Shown here piece after piece: positions 35,560 to 49,339 of a DNA stretch of 64,000 nucleotides. How positions within the stretch are numbered: the stretch's first letter is position 1; every line of letters begins with the position of its first letter. This stretch comes from Amblyornis subalaris. Lineage: Eukaryota > Chordata > Aves > Passeriformes > Ptilonorhynchidae. Under the pieces are notes generated by a model that did not search any database, was not told where the DNA came from, and saw nothing but the letters and a program-made list of their open reading frames with translations. The translations under genes were made by a program, and so were the position numbers. Where the stretch lies: the NCBI GenBank assembly GCA_018881555.1, contig JACAXG010000009.1:694133-758132 (forward strand), in the 5' to 3' direction.

Positions 35560-36840
35560 GCCCTTTACTCTAGGAATGTATTGGTCCTTCCCTGAACCCA
35601 TTTATACTCTCAGTCTCCACAGCAGGCTATATAATAAGCTCCACAATTTAATTATGGGCAATGTAAAGTACTTCCTTGTGTCTGTTTTTAAAATTCTGCC
35701 TGATAATTCAATTGCTGTATCATATTGTGAGTAACAGCGAGTAATCACTTGCCTCTCTACACCTTCTGTGATTTTATGAATCTACTGATATACCCCTTAA
35801 TTCACACACACCTCTAAGTGAAAACACCCTAGACTGTTTAGACTTTTGCTAAACCTGAAGATGTTCTATCTTTATCAATGTCTTCTAGCTCACTTATGTA
35901 TTTTTTTGAGGTAGGATTGCCAGAAATAGAACAAATATTCAACATCTGGTGTACTGGAGGTTTATCAGTGGTGTCATCACACTTTCTGCACTTTTCTCTT
36001 TAATTATCCAAAGATCTCTTTCCTAGGTGTAAAATGATCATATAAAGTCCAAACTTCATAGTTTTTTTTTCTGCATGGGCTCTATTTTGCCTTCACCGAT
36101 CTCACATTTCAAATGCAATCAGCTGCAGTCATTCAGTATCATGAGATTCTTCTGAAAATTTTCTGCAATCAGACTGTGCTCACTCTAATTGTGCAAAGCA
36201 ACAGCAAGCTTTACCCCCTTCCACTCTGCTCCCAGTGAGCAGCACTGCTCCCATCACAGATCCCTGGTCATCACTGGTAAACCTAGGTAAACTCTGAAAA
36301 CCTACTTTTTGCTACTCATTGCTTGCTACACTTGAACTGTTGTTTAACCATGATGACACTGTGCCTTTCACCCCTAGTTTCTGTACCAAAAGCTTTTTTT
36401 CTTACCACACTGAAGCTTTCTGGAAGCCCATGTGTGCTCCCCTAGGCCAGACCACCCCAGTTCATGGGCCTCATGCCCCTGTCAGCAACCTCTGCAAGAT
36501 TCACCAGTCCTGACATAGGAAAAGCTGTGCTCACTCTCCTCCAACACATCACCTTCAGCTATGCATTTACTAATCCTGCATCTTATCAGCAGTTTTACCA
36601 GTTTCTCTGATTAAAACTTGCTGCTGGGTTAGCCCATCAGCACTCTGTGAACTCATGTGACCACTCCACTCCTTAAAGAATGGAGCTCGTTTACAGGAGG
36701 TTTTATAAAGCCCTCTCAGCAGTTTCTTATTTGAATTCCACCAGAATACTTAGCAAAATCAAATCCTAGTGATTAATTACTGGCCCTTTTGTCAATGTGG
36801 TCTTTAGCCTCCTACACTAACCTTCCCATTTCCCATAGGT
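35560..36840 (-). mobile_element. Old, long CR1 LINE fragment
   Basis: Plus-strand landmarks in antisense CR1 order: CTTCCCTGAACCCATTTATA, TAAGCTCCACAATTTAATTATG, GTAAAGTACTTCCTTGTGTC, ATTTTATGAATCTACTGATA, ACAGATCCCTGGTCATCACT, AACTCTGAAAACC and TTTTATAAAGCCCTCTCAGC. The copy covers part of the 3' region and reaches the RT region, with many indels. Outer limits are approximate. Same orientation as DGKI. Confidence 0.7.
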
Positions 36841-38849
36841 TCATCCACACAAACAGCAGCTCAGCCTAGGACACTTTCAAGCACCCTCAGCAGTGAACAT
36901 CAATGCAAGAAATCCAATTAGCACTAAAAGAAATAGACCTTTCAAAACTCTTCATGAAATGCTTTCTTAAGCATCTATCCTTAAGGCTGCTGCCCAGGGA
37001 ACCAGTGTATGGAAAAGCAAAGATTTGGGTAACTTCCCAGCCAGTCAACGTCCACATCACCAATACACAAACCAACCTTTCCTGCCTCTCTCTCAACCCC
37101 TCACCACAGAGACTGCTTTGATAAAAGGTGCACAGAAATAGGTACATCTCCATGAAACACTGCAGCTCCAGGCAGCTCCGGGCAGCTTTGTGTTCAGCCT
37201 CAAGCCCAGCCCTCCTGCACCTAATAAACAGCTCATGCCCACTAGAGACTGACCTGAAGAGAGTGAAACAAATTTCCGTTATAACCATCTTCCCAAGTAC
37301 CCCAAAGAGCAACCCCAGAGCTAAAAAGTGGTACAGTACATGGACTCCCTAGTAAGTTCTGGTAGGAGCATCTGGATTTATCACATCAAGCACCTTATAA
37401 CAGCATGTATTGATTAGGTGCAAGACCAAACAGAGCCAACAGGTCTTCCTATAAAAGGAAATACAAGGCAAAGCAGAAGGAACAAGGAAGAACTGCAGAA
37501 AGTTGGATCAGGTTAACAGAGGAAGTGCCTCTACCACATTATGTTGTCTTTTCTGTGTCAACGCTGCAGTTCACAGGCATTTCTGTGTTATGCACATGAA
37601 GGGATATTCTTTAAAAGGAAGTCTTTTGGTATTCCTGCCCCTCAAATTCTGAGTACAAGAATGACAGGTTACTTTTCCTATCCCAAATGAATAAAATAGA
37701 TTCATGAAACAGGTTGTGTGTTACAAGGGGCATTCACAAGTTGTGGCACGAATATGTTTGCAGTTTCTTAAATGTAGACATGCAAATCATCACTGCCCTG
37801 TGGTTATACTTGGAGCTTGATTTAGTGTCAAAACAGTGCAAGTCCAAATGCCAAAGATCTCCAGTATGCATTTTTTTCTCTTCTCTGCTTCACTCGACCG
37901 GTAGCCATACATTAAGTGCCAAATTTTACCTTTTAGAAAGTAATTTATGGTTCCAATTTGATCCTGAACTGTTCTTAATTCTCCAATCTCTTAAATCTTA
38001 TCTTCCATCAAGATTTCATCTTCTCAGAAGCCAGAGAAAGCACACAGTTTTGTGTCAGCTCCTATCAAGGTGACCAATATATCTTGTCCCAGATCTATAA
38101 GTAACTTCAGAGTCTATATTGCATTTGAATCAGGGTGACTTTGTTCCCACATGCCTTCATTGGCCGGGTCCTGGATCCAGCAAATTCCCCTGGAAACTCT
38201 AACAATCCTCATCTGCAATGTGGAAACTGAAAATGGCTAAGATCCAAGACTTAGACAATCAATCAGATCATTATAAGAAAAAGTCAAAGTCATGCGGAAT
38301 TGTCCCTGAGCTCGTATCAGAGCTCAGATTTCCATATATCAATGGGTAGCAGCCATTTCTTCCTTCTGCTCACACTTTAGCGTCTTTTGCCTTTACTCTT
38401 AATTTGTTCTCTAGATTTCTTAGCAAACAGGATAAAACATGAAGGGTACTTATTGCAGACAGCAACTAAATTTTAGGACCAACAGGGTCCCTCCCAATCT
38501 TTTGTTTAAATATTCTGAAAAGACATGTGCAAATGTGGTGATTACTGTTACCACAAAAAGTGACAGAGCTTGGAGGACTCCTTGCAGTAACAGAAATGTC
38601 AGCATTAATTTTTGTGAGGAGGAAAGGAAAAAAGTGATAGAGTTGGTGATGCAATAATGATGAAGAGTATCCTCTATCCCTGTAATTTACTGAGAAACAG
38701 ACTAACAAAGAAGCCTAAGAAAGCTGGGGATAAAAAAAATACCAAAGCTTTCTCGAACTGATTTATTTTGCTTTATTTTTGCTGCAGTCAAAACCAATTT
38801 GTTTCAGAAGACGGTTTTCATTTTTTTTAGCCTTTAGCTTTCAAAGCTA
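36841..38849 (-). other. DGKI: DGKI upstream intron segment
   Basis: Intronic sequence between CR1 fragments. A 141-codon minus-strand frame at 36887-37312 shows no recognisable domain or splice context and is taken as fortuitous. Nothing else recognised. Confidence 0.6.
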
Positions 38850-39100
38850 TGAATATCAGATCTGGAAAAGACCTTTTAGATCATGAAATCCAGTCAACTC
38901 TGGTTGAGGCAAACTTATCATATGTTTGAAATCACAAAGCTAAAGACCCATTTCAAATTTAGCCCAGTTGTTCCTTCTTTCTTATTTCTACTGACAAGCT
39001 ATGCTAGATCTCCACTCATTTCATCCTTGAAGTACCTTTTTTATTTGTAATTTCCATCCAATTTGCATGCTCCTGCACAATCTTCCTTATATTCCTATTA
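38850..39100 (-). mobile_element. Very old CR1 3' fragment
   Basis: Plus strand ATCTGGAAAAGACCTTTTAG then ATCATGAAATCCAGTCAACTC resembles the antisense CR1 3' end (ttggaagggaccttaaagatcatctagtccaac). Following bases are only loosely alignable, so the right limit is uncertain. Confidence 0.5.
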
Positions 39101-41691
39101 TAAGGATTTTCACATTTCATCTAAAGAGTTAAAGTTGAACTGACAACCAATGGGTTTATACGATCCTTCAACAGAATAAAAGGCACCTGAACGTTTTGAT
39201 CCAGAAATCTTTAAATCTTTGGATCAAAATCCTTTGAGTGAGTTTATGTAGGGCAGAGATGTGTATAGGGAGTTAGAAGCTCACATTTCAAAGATTCTGG
39301 AATCAATCGAGTAACCAAGATGACAAAATTCAATCACTGTCTTTCCAAGAAAACAACGAGAAATGCTGTAGGGAACTCTGAGCATAAATGATTTCCAGCT
39401 GCATCACGGACTGGACATCAGCATTACAGAAGATGGATATGTTTTTACTATTTCAGAAAGCAAAGGAAGTCTGAATAGGAATCATTTTCATAACACGTTT
39501 TCATACATTTCATCCAGACAAAAATCATAGGATATGCAGGACCTGTGTTCTGTAGTTCAAGTGTAGACAAGAAACAGTGATGACAAATTGGATGGACATT
39601 ACCATGGTATGATTGTGACATTTTTATTTTTAAATAATACTCTAAAATAATAAAAAGAAGTGCGAGTATTCTATGTTATCACTCTGCCAACCAGAAGAAA
39701 ATAAAATTAAGGTCTTTTTTCAGGGTTCTTCTTGGCAGCATCAATTAATCTTCATTTGATCTGGAAGAAAAAGAGAAGAAAAACAAAACAAGACAATATG
39801 GGGAGGAAGGGAGGAATTTAGAGCAGCATTTTAACATTAGCCTTGGAAATGTTTTCTTGCCACTCAGATGCTAGCACATGCTTTCTAAAATAACTTAATT
39901 TAAGGGAATTTATATATCAGACCAGGATCCTTCACTGACATAAGCTATTTACACAAGCCAAAATGTAATGATGACTCAAGAACTATATGGCCTCACATAA
40001 ACTACATAATAAACTATTCTGTTTTTCTTCTTTTCTACAAATCCAATGTGTGGCTTGCAGTTTTGCACTGTAAGCTTCAGACAGTTGTTTCAAATGTCGA
40101 TTTTTTTGAACATTTCTATGCCTCTGAATCATTAATCCTTTTCTTTCTTTGTGTAGTATCTTTTCCTTGAAAACGGAAAACATCAAAAATTCCGATTGTC
40201 CGTTTCCACAATTTTCCCCATTGTAAGCTATCATTTAGCATATGAGGGTCTCACATGGGTTAAAAATAAATATCTTCCATTTCTGAGTATGCAAACAAAA
40301 ATTGAAAAGGTAATGGAGATTCATACTTACTAGACAAGAGAAAAATAATTCTGCAGTTTCTAGACTGTGGATCAAAGAAAAAAAGGAATACTATAGGTGA
40401 TGCCAGAATAATTTTGTTCCCAAGTGTTGATACAAGAATGAAATTTTCTTCCTTCCAATGCATAAATATCTAGAACTCAAGGAAAGACTCAGAACAAAAG
40501 CAAAACTTCTTTTTTAACAGGTTTTTGAAAGCACCCAGGACAGAGAAATGCTCACTCTTCTGAAAAGCAAGTTAGAATTTCAAATTCCAAACACAGAGCC
40601 AAGAGAGCAAAGCAGGGAAGTGAGTTCAGGCTATACCTGCACAGTTGATGGGGAAAAAAAGAGAAAAAAAAGGAAAAGAAAAAAAAAATAGGAGAGAGAA
40701 GAAAAAGCCTACCTTTACTTTTCATTAAAGTGACACTCAAGAAAGGCAGATAAAAATATAAAACTACCATTCACTAACCAAATAAATTCTATTTTCTCTC
40801 TAAGGAAGGAAGTCCAGCAACTGAGATAAGACAAAGTTTTTGTCCCCCACTTTCCCTCCCCAGGATTTTATGAGATAAAACAATCGATGGGAAAAAAATT
40901 CAACAAGTGTCTTTTTCATTCCTCACCACAAAGACCACACAGTTTGAAGTCATCTACTACTGTGCTTACAAAATCTTGCTTTGAGTACCTGGGACAAGAG
41001 GCCCTTAATTCCTCAGGGGTCTGGCAGCTGCCAGGTGAGACAAGCACCCCCATGCTCCAAGCACCTGCACCTTTGTCCCCTCTGTAGCATTGCCAAATTT
41101 CTTCCATTCCCTCGGGCATGGTTTCCATGCACCAGTCCCAAAGGAGCAGACGTGTGTCCACAGNTTTCAATTCCCTCTGTTTGAGACAATCCAAAAGAGG
41201 TCAGCAGAGGGTGGAGAAAGGATTTACTGGAGTAAGTGAATGGGAGATGAAGAAAACACAAAGCAAGTGTCAATTCCCCAGCAAGTCTGAGTAGCAACCT
41301 ATTCCTGCCAGACCCCATCTAAACCTCAAATTCTAATCAAAAGGTTTTGATTACTTTTAACAAGTTATAGGATCAAAGAATGGAGGCCCAGGGATAAAAT
41401 TTCATCCAAAAAAAAACTAAGCCAGGAATGAAGGATATGTGTAGAAAATATAACAAATCACCACCTTCCCCTCTCCCTGTCAGCAACAACTGTCTGGCAA
41501 TACAGAAATGAGGCAAAAGTTCATCTCATGTGACAAGATTCCCCTCTCCCTTCAATGTACAGAAAGCAGAAAACTGATGAAACAGCTTAAAATAAACTTC
41601 CAAAACTGGAAGAGAATCTGACTACTAAAGCCCTGCTCTGAGGTGTTAACCTCAGAATACCCAGTGTGTTTATAAAAATTGAATTCACACT
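39101..41691 (-). other. DGKI: DGKI upstream intron segment
   Basis: AT-rich intronic sequence with a purine-rich tract at 40647-40708. Nothing else recognised. Confidence 0.65.
40647..40708. repeat. GA-rich low-complexity tract
   Basis: About 60 bases of A and G only apart from one T, with A runs of 7-10. Confidence 0.9.
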
Positions 41692-42207
41692 CCCAGAATC
41701 ACAGAATTTGCTGCATTGGAAGGGACCTATAAGGTTCATTGAGTCCAGCTTCTGGGCCTGCACAGGACACGCCAAGAATCACACCATGTGCTTGAGAGTG
41801 TTGTCCAAACACTTCTTGAGGTCTGTCAGGTTTGTTTCTGTGACTACTTCCCTGGGGAAGTGCCAACCACTCTCTGGGTGAAAAACTTTGTCCTAATATC
41901 CAACCTAAACCTTCTCTGACACAACTTCAGGCCATTCCGTTGGGTCCTCTCCCTGGTCACCACAGGGAAGAGATCAGTGCCTGCCCCTCCTCTTTCCCTC
42001 ACAAGGAAGTTATAGGCTGTGATGTCTTCCCTCAGTTTCCTCCAGGCTGAACAGACCAAGTGACCTCAGCCACTCCTCATGGAGGGTTTTCCCTCCAGAC
42101 CCTCCACTATCCTCATGGCCTCCTTTGGACACACTTTAACAGCTTAATGTCTTTTATATTGCTGTGCCCAAAACTGCCCCCAGGACTCATGGTGAGTCCG
42201 CCCCAGT

Positions 42208-42232
42208 GCAGAGCAGAGCAGAGCAGAGCAGG
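42208..42232. repeat. (GCAGA)n short tandem repeat inside CR1
   Basis: Five GCAGA/GCAGG units on the plus strand. The CR1 copies I remember have about two such units at this site, so this is a local expansion within the LINE. Confidence 0.9.
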
Positions 42233-42439
42233 ACAATCCCCTCCCTTGCCCGGCCGGCGATGCTGTGCCTGATGCACCCCAGGACACGGCTGGCCCTCCC
42301 AGCTGCCAGGGCACTGCTGACTCATATTCAGCTTGCCTTCAACCAGGACCCCCAGGCCCCTTTCTGCAGCACTGCTTTCTAGCATCTCATTCCCCAGTCT
42401 GTCTTTACATCCAGGGTTGCCCCATCCCAGGTGGAGAAT

Positions 42440-42763
42440 TCAGCACTTTCCCTTGTTGAACTTCATATTGTTGGTGATTGCCCAGCCCTCTAATTCGTCA
42501 AGGTCTCTCTGCAGGGCCTTCCTGCTCTCCAGGGAATCAACAGCTCCTCCCAGTTTCGTATGGTCTGCGAACTTGCTCAGTATCCCTTCCAGTCCTGCAT
42601 CCAAGTCATTTATGAAGATGTTGAAGAGCAGAAGGCCAAGGATGGAGCCCTGTGGAACCCCACCAGTGACAGGTCTCCAGTCGGATGCCACCCCATCGAC
42701 TGTAACACTTTGTGCCCAACCCATGAGCCAGTTGCTCACCCATGGCATGATNTATTTATCCAA
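42440..42763 (-). pseudogene. CR1 reverse-transcriptase fragment, inactivated
   Basis: The minus-strand frame reads [20 protein letters not shown], then [18 protein letters not shown] and ends [10 protein letters not shown] before a TGA. GVPQGS and FINDL are RT domain motifs of CR1 ORF2. The catalytic F-A-D-D box is FADH here (His codon at 42560-42562), and the TGA follows where CR1 normally continues with R-I-L-H-L. Both changes disable the enzyme. Confidence 0.92.
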
Positions 42764-42953
42764 TTATTTAGCTCTAATTAAGACATGAATTATCCACCAA
42801 AAACACTAATGTTCAATGCTTATTCTTGGTAATCAACTTTGGAGTTACACATAACTATTTTTAAAAAATAAGACTGCCTGTACCAAACCTTAACATTTCT
42901 GCCTGGAGGGGAANTCACACCAGGTTTCACATCAGATTAAGATGACAACATCG

Positions 42954-43087
42954 CCTATGTCATGTAACGTTACAAATCTCACTGGGATCACATTGAGGGC
43001 CTGCTGCCTTTACCACACAGCCTATGTCATGTAACATTACAAATCTCACTGGAATCACGTTGAGGGCCTGCTGCCTTCACCACACAG
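42954..43087. repeat. 67-bp tandem duplication, two copies
   Basis: Copy 1 is 42954-43020 and copy 2 is 43021-43087. Both start CCTATGTCATGTAAC and end CACCACACAG or ACCACACAG. They differ by four substitutions and no indels. Not part of the adjoining CR1. Confidence 0.97.
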
Positions 43088-46000
43088 CAGACACTGAATT
43101 GTGCTGCAGGGAGAGGCCAAGGCTCTCTCAGTCAGGAGAGAGATTATTGCTTTCCCTCCCAACCCCAAGGGACAGCTGTCACAGAGCTGAGCCTAGGCCT
43201 CACTCTTGGAATAGGGAAAACTTCAGGGAGACACTGAGGCAGAAAAGTGGAGGCAGGACATCAACTAGAGCATAATCTTCATGGCTGAGACAAAAGTGGA
43301 GATCTTTAGCTGTCACTAGCAGCTCTGTTGATCTAGTTAAACAAATGATGTAACTAGAGTTTGGGTTGTTTTTTTTTCTTTTGAACCAATTTCAGAAATG
43401 TTCATTTTTTTCACATTCTGTCCTTTATTTTTTTCATCTAAATTCTGTTAAATTATACATACGTGGTTTTTCTTCCTCTCTGTTGACTCACCAGTTGTAA
43501 ACAAGAAGGCTAAAAAAAACCAACCACAATACAAAGCACAGTCAAATGCATATAACAATCAAACAGCAGGGAAGAAGGAAATTTATTTTTCTTCTAATTT
43601 CTTTTTGGCTACAGTAATGCTGGGTGCTGCTTCTCTTGTGCCTATACAGCTTCAGAAAAGGACACGATAAGTTGCTGGTGCTCCTTCAGTGTTGAATAAA
43701 TCCTCAGACAGAATGACCTGAAAGCAGTCTTCCCACTTCAGCCCACCTAGAACTAGAAGAGATCCGGACATTAACCTTATGACAGGACATGCGATATTGC
43801 TTGGACATTAAGAGATTTTGAGTGTAAAGCAGGGATTTGTAATGCCACACTTTTAACTCGTGTGTTGGCATATTATTTAGTCACTGGGGACAAAATACTG
43901 ATTTGAAATTAAGTCACTGATAAGACCACAATAGAAAGAAAATATTACCTGGTTTTTACCATGAAAGAATAAGACCAGTTTCTGAGGCTTTTTTCCTATC
44001 ATTGAGCATTAAGATGTGAAGATAACTCAGAGCACAGGAGAGTAAAATTGTTTACCACAAAATTACCAGAGCAAAATGTGTCAACTGTACAATCATCCCA
44101 CCCACTTTTACCCTGGGGTAACACTTGTAGCAGTGAGAAGGCAGGTCAATCACCAGATTCAATCCATCTTTGACCTCATATTTTCTTGGGGTTTTTCAAG
44201 AAGGGAGCTGTGGACCCAAGTGTCTTATTCCTTTCACACATTATAATACTACATGTCCCCTAGGATTTGACCTGTGTGGGAATGCTGAGTCATTTTACAG
44301 TGAAACATGACTAAATAGTCATTAAATCATGCTGGTTTCAGGTAGAATTAAATCTGGATTAAAAATCATCTNAAGTGAACTGCTCATCATGCCTTGAACT
44401 GGCACTGTCTCCAGATACAGCATTATTAATAGAAAGAAAATCCAACTCCTGTGAATTAAAACTAAGTAGAACTTTCCTTGAAAACTTCTTTCATTACAGC
44501 AGCCTCACCAAGCACAGTAAGGCACAGAGATACAGTAATTTATTTTTCTCTTGACATATTTTACTGTTGCATCACCTATTCAAAAAGACACATAGAGAAA
44601 CCATTTCTTTAGATAGCAACCATCTGTTGGATGAAATCACACCTCGACCACAAAATGACTATTGTTCTATCAAACAGGAGTAAAAATATCCCAGCTGCCT
44701 TTTGCTCCTGACAGATACAGAAGAAGCCAGGCCAGACTACCCTTTGCAAGTTCATTGTACACATATGAGAGAAAACCTGATCTTTTCTTAGCACAGAAAT
44801 CCAAACTACTTTAGATCACCTGATCTGATGGGATCACAATATAGATGTAAAAAACACCCAAGCACAGGACTAGGTTACTTACGGTTATTTCCTATGTCAC
44901 TTCCCTAGCACTCCAAATGCACTCAATCACTAGGTGTTATATTGACTTTAGTATTACATCCACTTTAAAGGGAGAAATAAATTCTCTCCTGAAACTCCGT
45001 CCTGGATATCCCTTCAGTACAGTCTTCAACAAAATACTAATGGGCAGTGAAGAGAAGTGAAAGAAGAAATATTTTGAATAGGGTGCTACCGAAGTAGTAT
45101 CATTGCCCTCTTTTGAGTGATGTTCCTTAGCAGAAGTGACAGCACAGCTTGACCAAACCAACCTACATGCCTGGGGACCTGGTCCACAGCATGTGAGTCA
45201 CCGAGGAAGAGGAGGAGGACGTGAAGGAAGTTACACACTCCCACCCCAGCATGCTACTGCATTAAGCTGCTCCAGCTTCATTGTTCCAGCTGCGTTTACC
45301 AGGGCAGAAGGAGAGAATGAACATAGTTAAGAAGACAGAACATGAATGAAAGGCATGTAGCAAAAGACAGATAAATCATGAAATTTTAAGGGGAGCATGA
45401 CCAATTTCTGCTCTACCCAGGATTAAAATGTACTTTTCAGTACTGATTTTTGCTGCTCTAAAAGTGAACGTAATCCGCCCGTGCTGGTGGTAGGACAAAG
45501 CGTTCGCTTAGTGACACATCTACATGAGCAACAGAGAAGAGAGGGGTAATCCACTGCTTCCAAATTTTGCAAAAAGTACCTAACTGGTGAAGTTAATATG
45601 ACCACAAAACCCATCCTTGTTGGCTGCCCTCGCAGCAAATTATCTTGACAACTCCACAGGTTATGCTGCTTCCCTACAGCGACATTCAGGCTTTCAAGCC
45701 ATGAAGCGATACTGAAAGGTTATGAAAANTTCCTACTGAGAAAAATCCACCAGGGAGGCAATTGCAACTACCCAGTAAAATCCTTCTAGTTACAGGCAGA
45801 TAACTTCTCTTAAAACAAATACCGCACTAAAGCTCTTGGCAACAAAAAAGGAAAAAAAATAAATCTCTTATGTGGAAAAGCAAAACAGACAGAATCAAAA
45901 AAAATCAAGTGAAGTACTCTTGCCATTCTCTCGCCCCAGATTTTCTTCAGTATATTGCTTGTTCCCTGAAATGAATGGGAGTGCCCACTCCTATGTGGAG

Positions 46001-49000
46001 ACCAGCAGTTGCCTTGCTGGGATCAAGAGTCCTGATCCCCAAATGGCAAATATGGTGTAACTGACTCCAGTGAAGTAATACCACCTTGGATCACTCGAGA
46101 TGTTATACACAAATTAGTTCCTCTTAACAGACTAGCAGTAACATATTAAATCAATTATTTATAAGTAATACTAAGCAAGGACTGAATGAAAAAAAAAATC
46201 TAAATTAGGCACTTCCAGGAAAAATTAAGAAGAACTAGAATAACACTTGAGTTCATTGTTGTTGAGCAGCAGAGAAGCAGATAACTTCTCTATATGGTGG
46301 GGGCTAAAAAAACATTAGAACCCACACCAAAAAGGAGAACACAAACACTGTTTACCTAAGACAACTGCAATGCTTCAACTTTAACGAATTTTTAGACCAC
46401 TTAATTCTTACTAATCCAAATCAGAATGTGAAAATTATCTCCACTTAAAATCTTATTGCAACCGAGGCCAAGTCTCTGACCCTCAGACTACAGTAACCTG
46501 AAAAAAGTGCTAAGGGAGTGCCTACAGAAGAGATGGTAAGTGCCCTGAAGCCATTCATTCACACTGGTATGTAAATCAAGTGCAAACTTCTCACTTAGCT
46601 GCACTCTAAGAAAAACTAAGTAACAGTAAATTGTGTACAATAATAAAAATTGCAAAATCTAGAGTGCAATGAATACTAACTCAGATTCTTACTGGTCCTG
46701 CAGAACCTCTACTAATTTTGTTATTCTGATTGCTTTGTTTTTTAAGATATCTGATTGCAAAAGGCAATACTGAAACCACAGCCCATCCATAATACTGCAA
46801 TGCCTGTCTGAATTTGCAGAGAAGCTGATGCAGTAATTTTGGTTATAAAAGAGTCATAATTCAAATGNCAATGACATTACTTCAACGCTGTTGACAATGC
46901 ACTGCTAAACAACGTGTATAAGAGATGAGGATGAATATCTATACAGTCTATTTAAGGGAGTGTTCATTTAAAACAACATTGCTGGTAGCAGCAGTACTGT
47001 AAGCTTAATTTTCTTGACAAATCAAGATTCAGCTTTCCAAAGTTGAGAGATGCTACATTAACTGATGAAGACTGTAATTCCATCTGGGGAAACACAATAA
47101 ATTTGAGCTTTGTTCTCGTGGTCTAGCATGTCACCAGAAACCTTTGCTGGGGTTACAGAAGTACTACATGCAGACAAGAGTGCATTACCTCATCAATAAA
47201 ATGTTTCAGGAGCTTTTACAGAAGCAGCAGCAGAAAAACAAAGAGCAATTGAAACTTGAGAGAAGCTATTTGTTCTATCTTATGAGTTTACTTAAAATGC
47301 CAAAATATACCACTGACTAAAATAACAGTTTATTTGTAACTTCATTCATAAGCACATAAGCAAAAAAAAAAAAAATCTTTGCAGCACTATAAATTGTGAC
47401 ATTTCATTTCTATAGAGTTGTTCATATTGCAGATTTTGAAATGTATTATAAAACAGGGAGCAAGTCAGTATTATGTAGATATAAACCAAAAGGTACATCT
47501 TAGTCAGATATAATTCTTTCCCACAGAGCTCTGGATCTCAGCTTTGATCAGAGCAGCTAATATTTTCAACAGATGCTGAGGATTGGATTTTTTCTTTTAA
47601 AACAAATAAAAGGCATTTGCCATCATATCTCACCCAAATGACTGTATCCTAAATTTAGAGCAGTATTTTAATCTTCTAATCTGTACAAGACCTTTTTCTG
47701 AGATCATGTTCACTTTAGTGTGTCCACCATCACCAGATTGAAATTGAAATGAAAAGGGAAAGCACNAACAATTGTTTACTGAGAAATACTTCTTTGGAGA
47801 AGAGAGGAGACTTATTCAACATTCATATGCATCATCTGTCTCACTAATATTAGAGTCTTCAAACAGCCACCTGATATTGAATTTATCACCCCTAATTGTA
47901 GAGCTCACCAACCACATCTTTCCCCATAATTTCACCTGGCAGGGAGACACTCAAAAGAAAATGAGGCCAGAGTCTATATAGAAGGAACCAGACTAAATAG
48001 AAACTTGCAGAAAAAGTAGGTTGCCCAGAAGTAAGAAATCAACTACAGGTGCCCTGAACCTATCCCTGCTATCCCCACATTTAGGAATTTCCTCTGTTGC
48101 ACTGAAGACCAAGTGACAAGTCTGGTGCTACTCCCCGCAGATGGAATATTCCCCTCAGACACCTACACACCCCTATCTTCTCTTAATTTTTAAGAGCTGC
48201 CTGATGCTGAAGTAAATGCAAATACGCTTGACATCTCTGGTTCAGCTCCATATGCGATGTCCTACATTCAGGGAGCTCAAAGTGAAATTATGTTACCCAC
48301 CTCCACCAGCAAGGTTCAGAAAGGCAAAACATAACTTTCCACTACTGCAATATAAGAGGAGGAATCAGACGGCAACAAAAATTAACTGCTGAATCCAAAG
48401 CCCCTCTGTGTTCTCATTTTGCTACTTATAGATAGTATCGAGGTATCTTGTCACATTTTGATTATATGCACTGCTCCTTTGACACTCTGTCAAGAGACAC
48501 ATATATGTAGTTCTCATTATTCCAAGCAGGTTTTAACATTTGCAATTGCCGAGTTTTCTGAAGGTTATCAGAAAAGAACAAAGTTCAGATGTAGAATAAA
48601 CAGGAATAGCTTCTATTCAACTGGTGAGAGAACCTTTTTTTTAAATCAAAACAGGGATTTGACACTTATGTGGAAAAATTCGGTGATTTGTAATGCAAAG
48701 CAAAGGGATGCATAATATTTAAAACCTTTGGTTGAACCAAGTTTCATCTATTACAATAACCCTAACATCAACACTGACTGGACCAGTATTTTATCCCTCA
48801 ACATCAGTAACTGTGTTAAAAACTAATTACCCATGCCACTAGTTAAGCCTTGTTAAACATATTCTTTACTTTGCCTTTTGTGCATTCCATCTTTCCCTTC
48901 ACTTATTCATTGCACCAGGTACTTTTATTAGACTTTACAGTAATATGTTGCAAATAACTTAAAACATAAAGATCAAGCCTAAGTATTCACAGTATTTGAA

Positions 49001-49339
49001 TTTTATTTAAATATTAATTTCTAATATCATGCACCACATACTAAACAGGAAACTATATTGACACATTTAAAAAAAAATCTGCACAGTTACTGGCTTTCTT
49101 TGACACTAAACAATGCAAAAAAAAAGTCATTTAGACATAAATAAATCTTGCATCAGATAATCCATGAGCATAATAATAAATTATAAACAAATTTTTAGAT
49201 TACCTTGTTCACCTAGAGCTGAGGAAGTACTAATATTCCCAATACCTGTTCAGTAGTTTATCTTTTCTAGCTATGACTTCCAGGTGATGAGAGTCCCATA
49301 TTTTCTCTTAGGAACCTAACCCACAGACTACCAGGCCTC

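Larger units (their letters stand above)
41692..42768 (-). mobile_element. CR1 LINE, 5'-truncated, with 3' octamer tail
   Basis: The best-preserved transposable element in the window, about 1.08 kb. Read on the minus strand it runs from the RT fingers/palm region to the 3' end, which finishes in the CR1 octamer pair ATTCTGTG-ATTCTGGG (41692-41707). The plus strand contains unmistakable antisense CR1 blocks: TTGGAAGGGACCTATAAGG, CCTCCAGGCTGAACAGACC, TTGCCCGGCCGGCGATGCTG, GAGCCCTGTGGAACCCC. The element is in the same direction as DGKI. The 5' part of ORF2 is missing, as usual for CR1. Confidence 0.97.

Noticed and set aside
36887..37312. 141-codon minus-strand frame, considered as an alternative DGKI exon
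   Set aside because: No flanking splice pair in a consistent phase and no similarity to DGKI N-terminal sequence.
42333..42788. 151-codon plus-strand frame
   Set aside because: It is the antisense of the CR1 reverse-transcriptase region.
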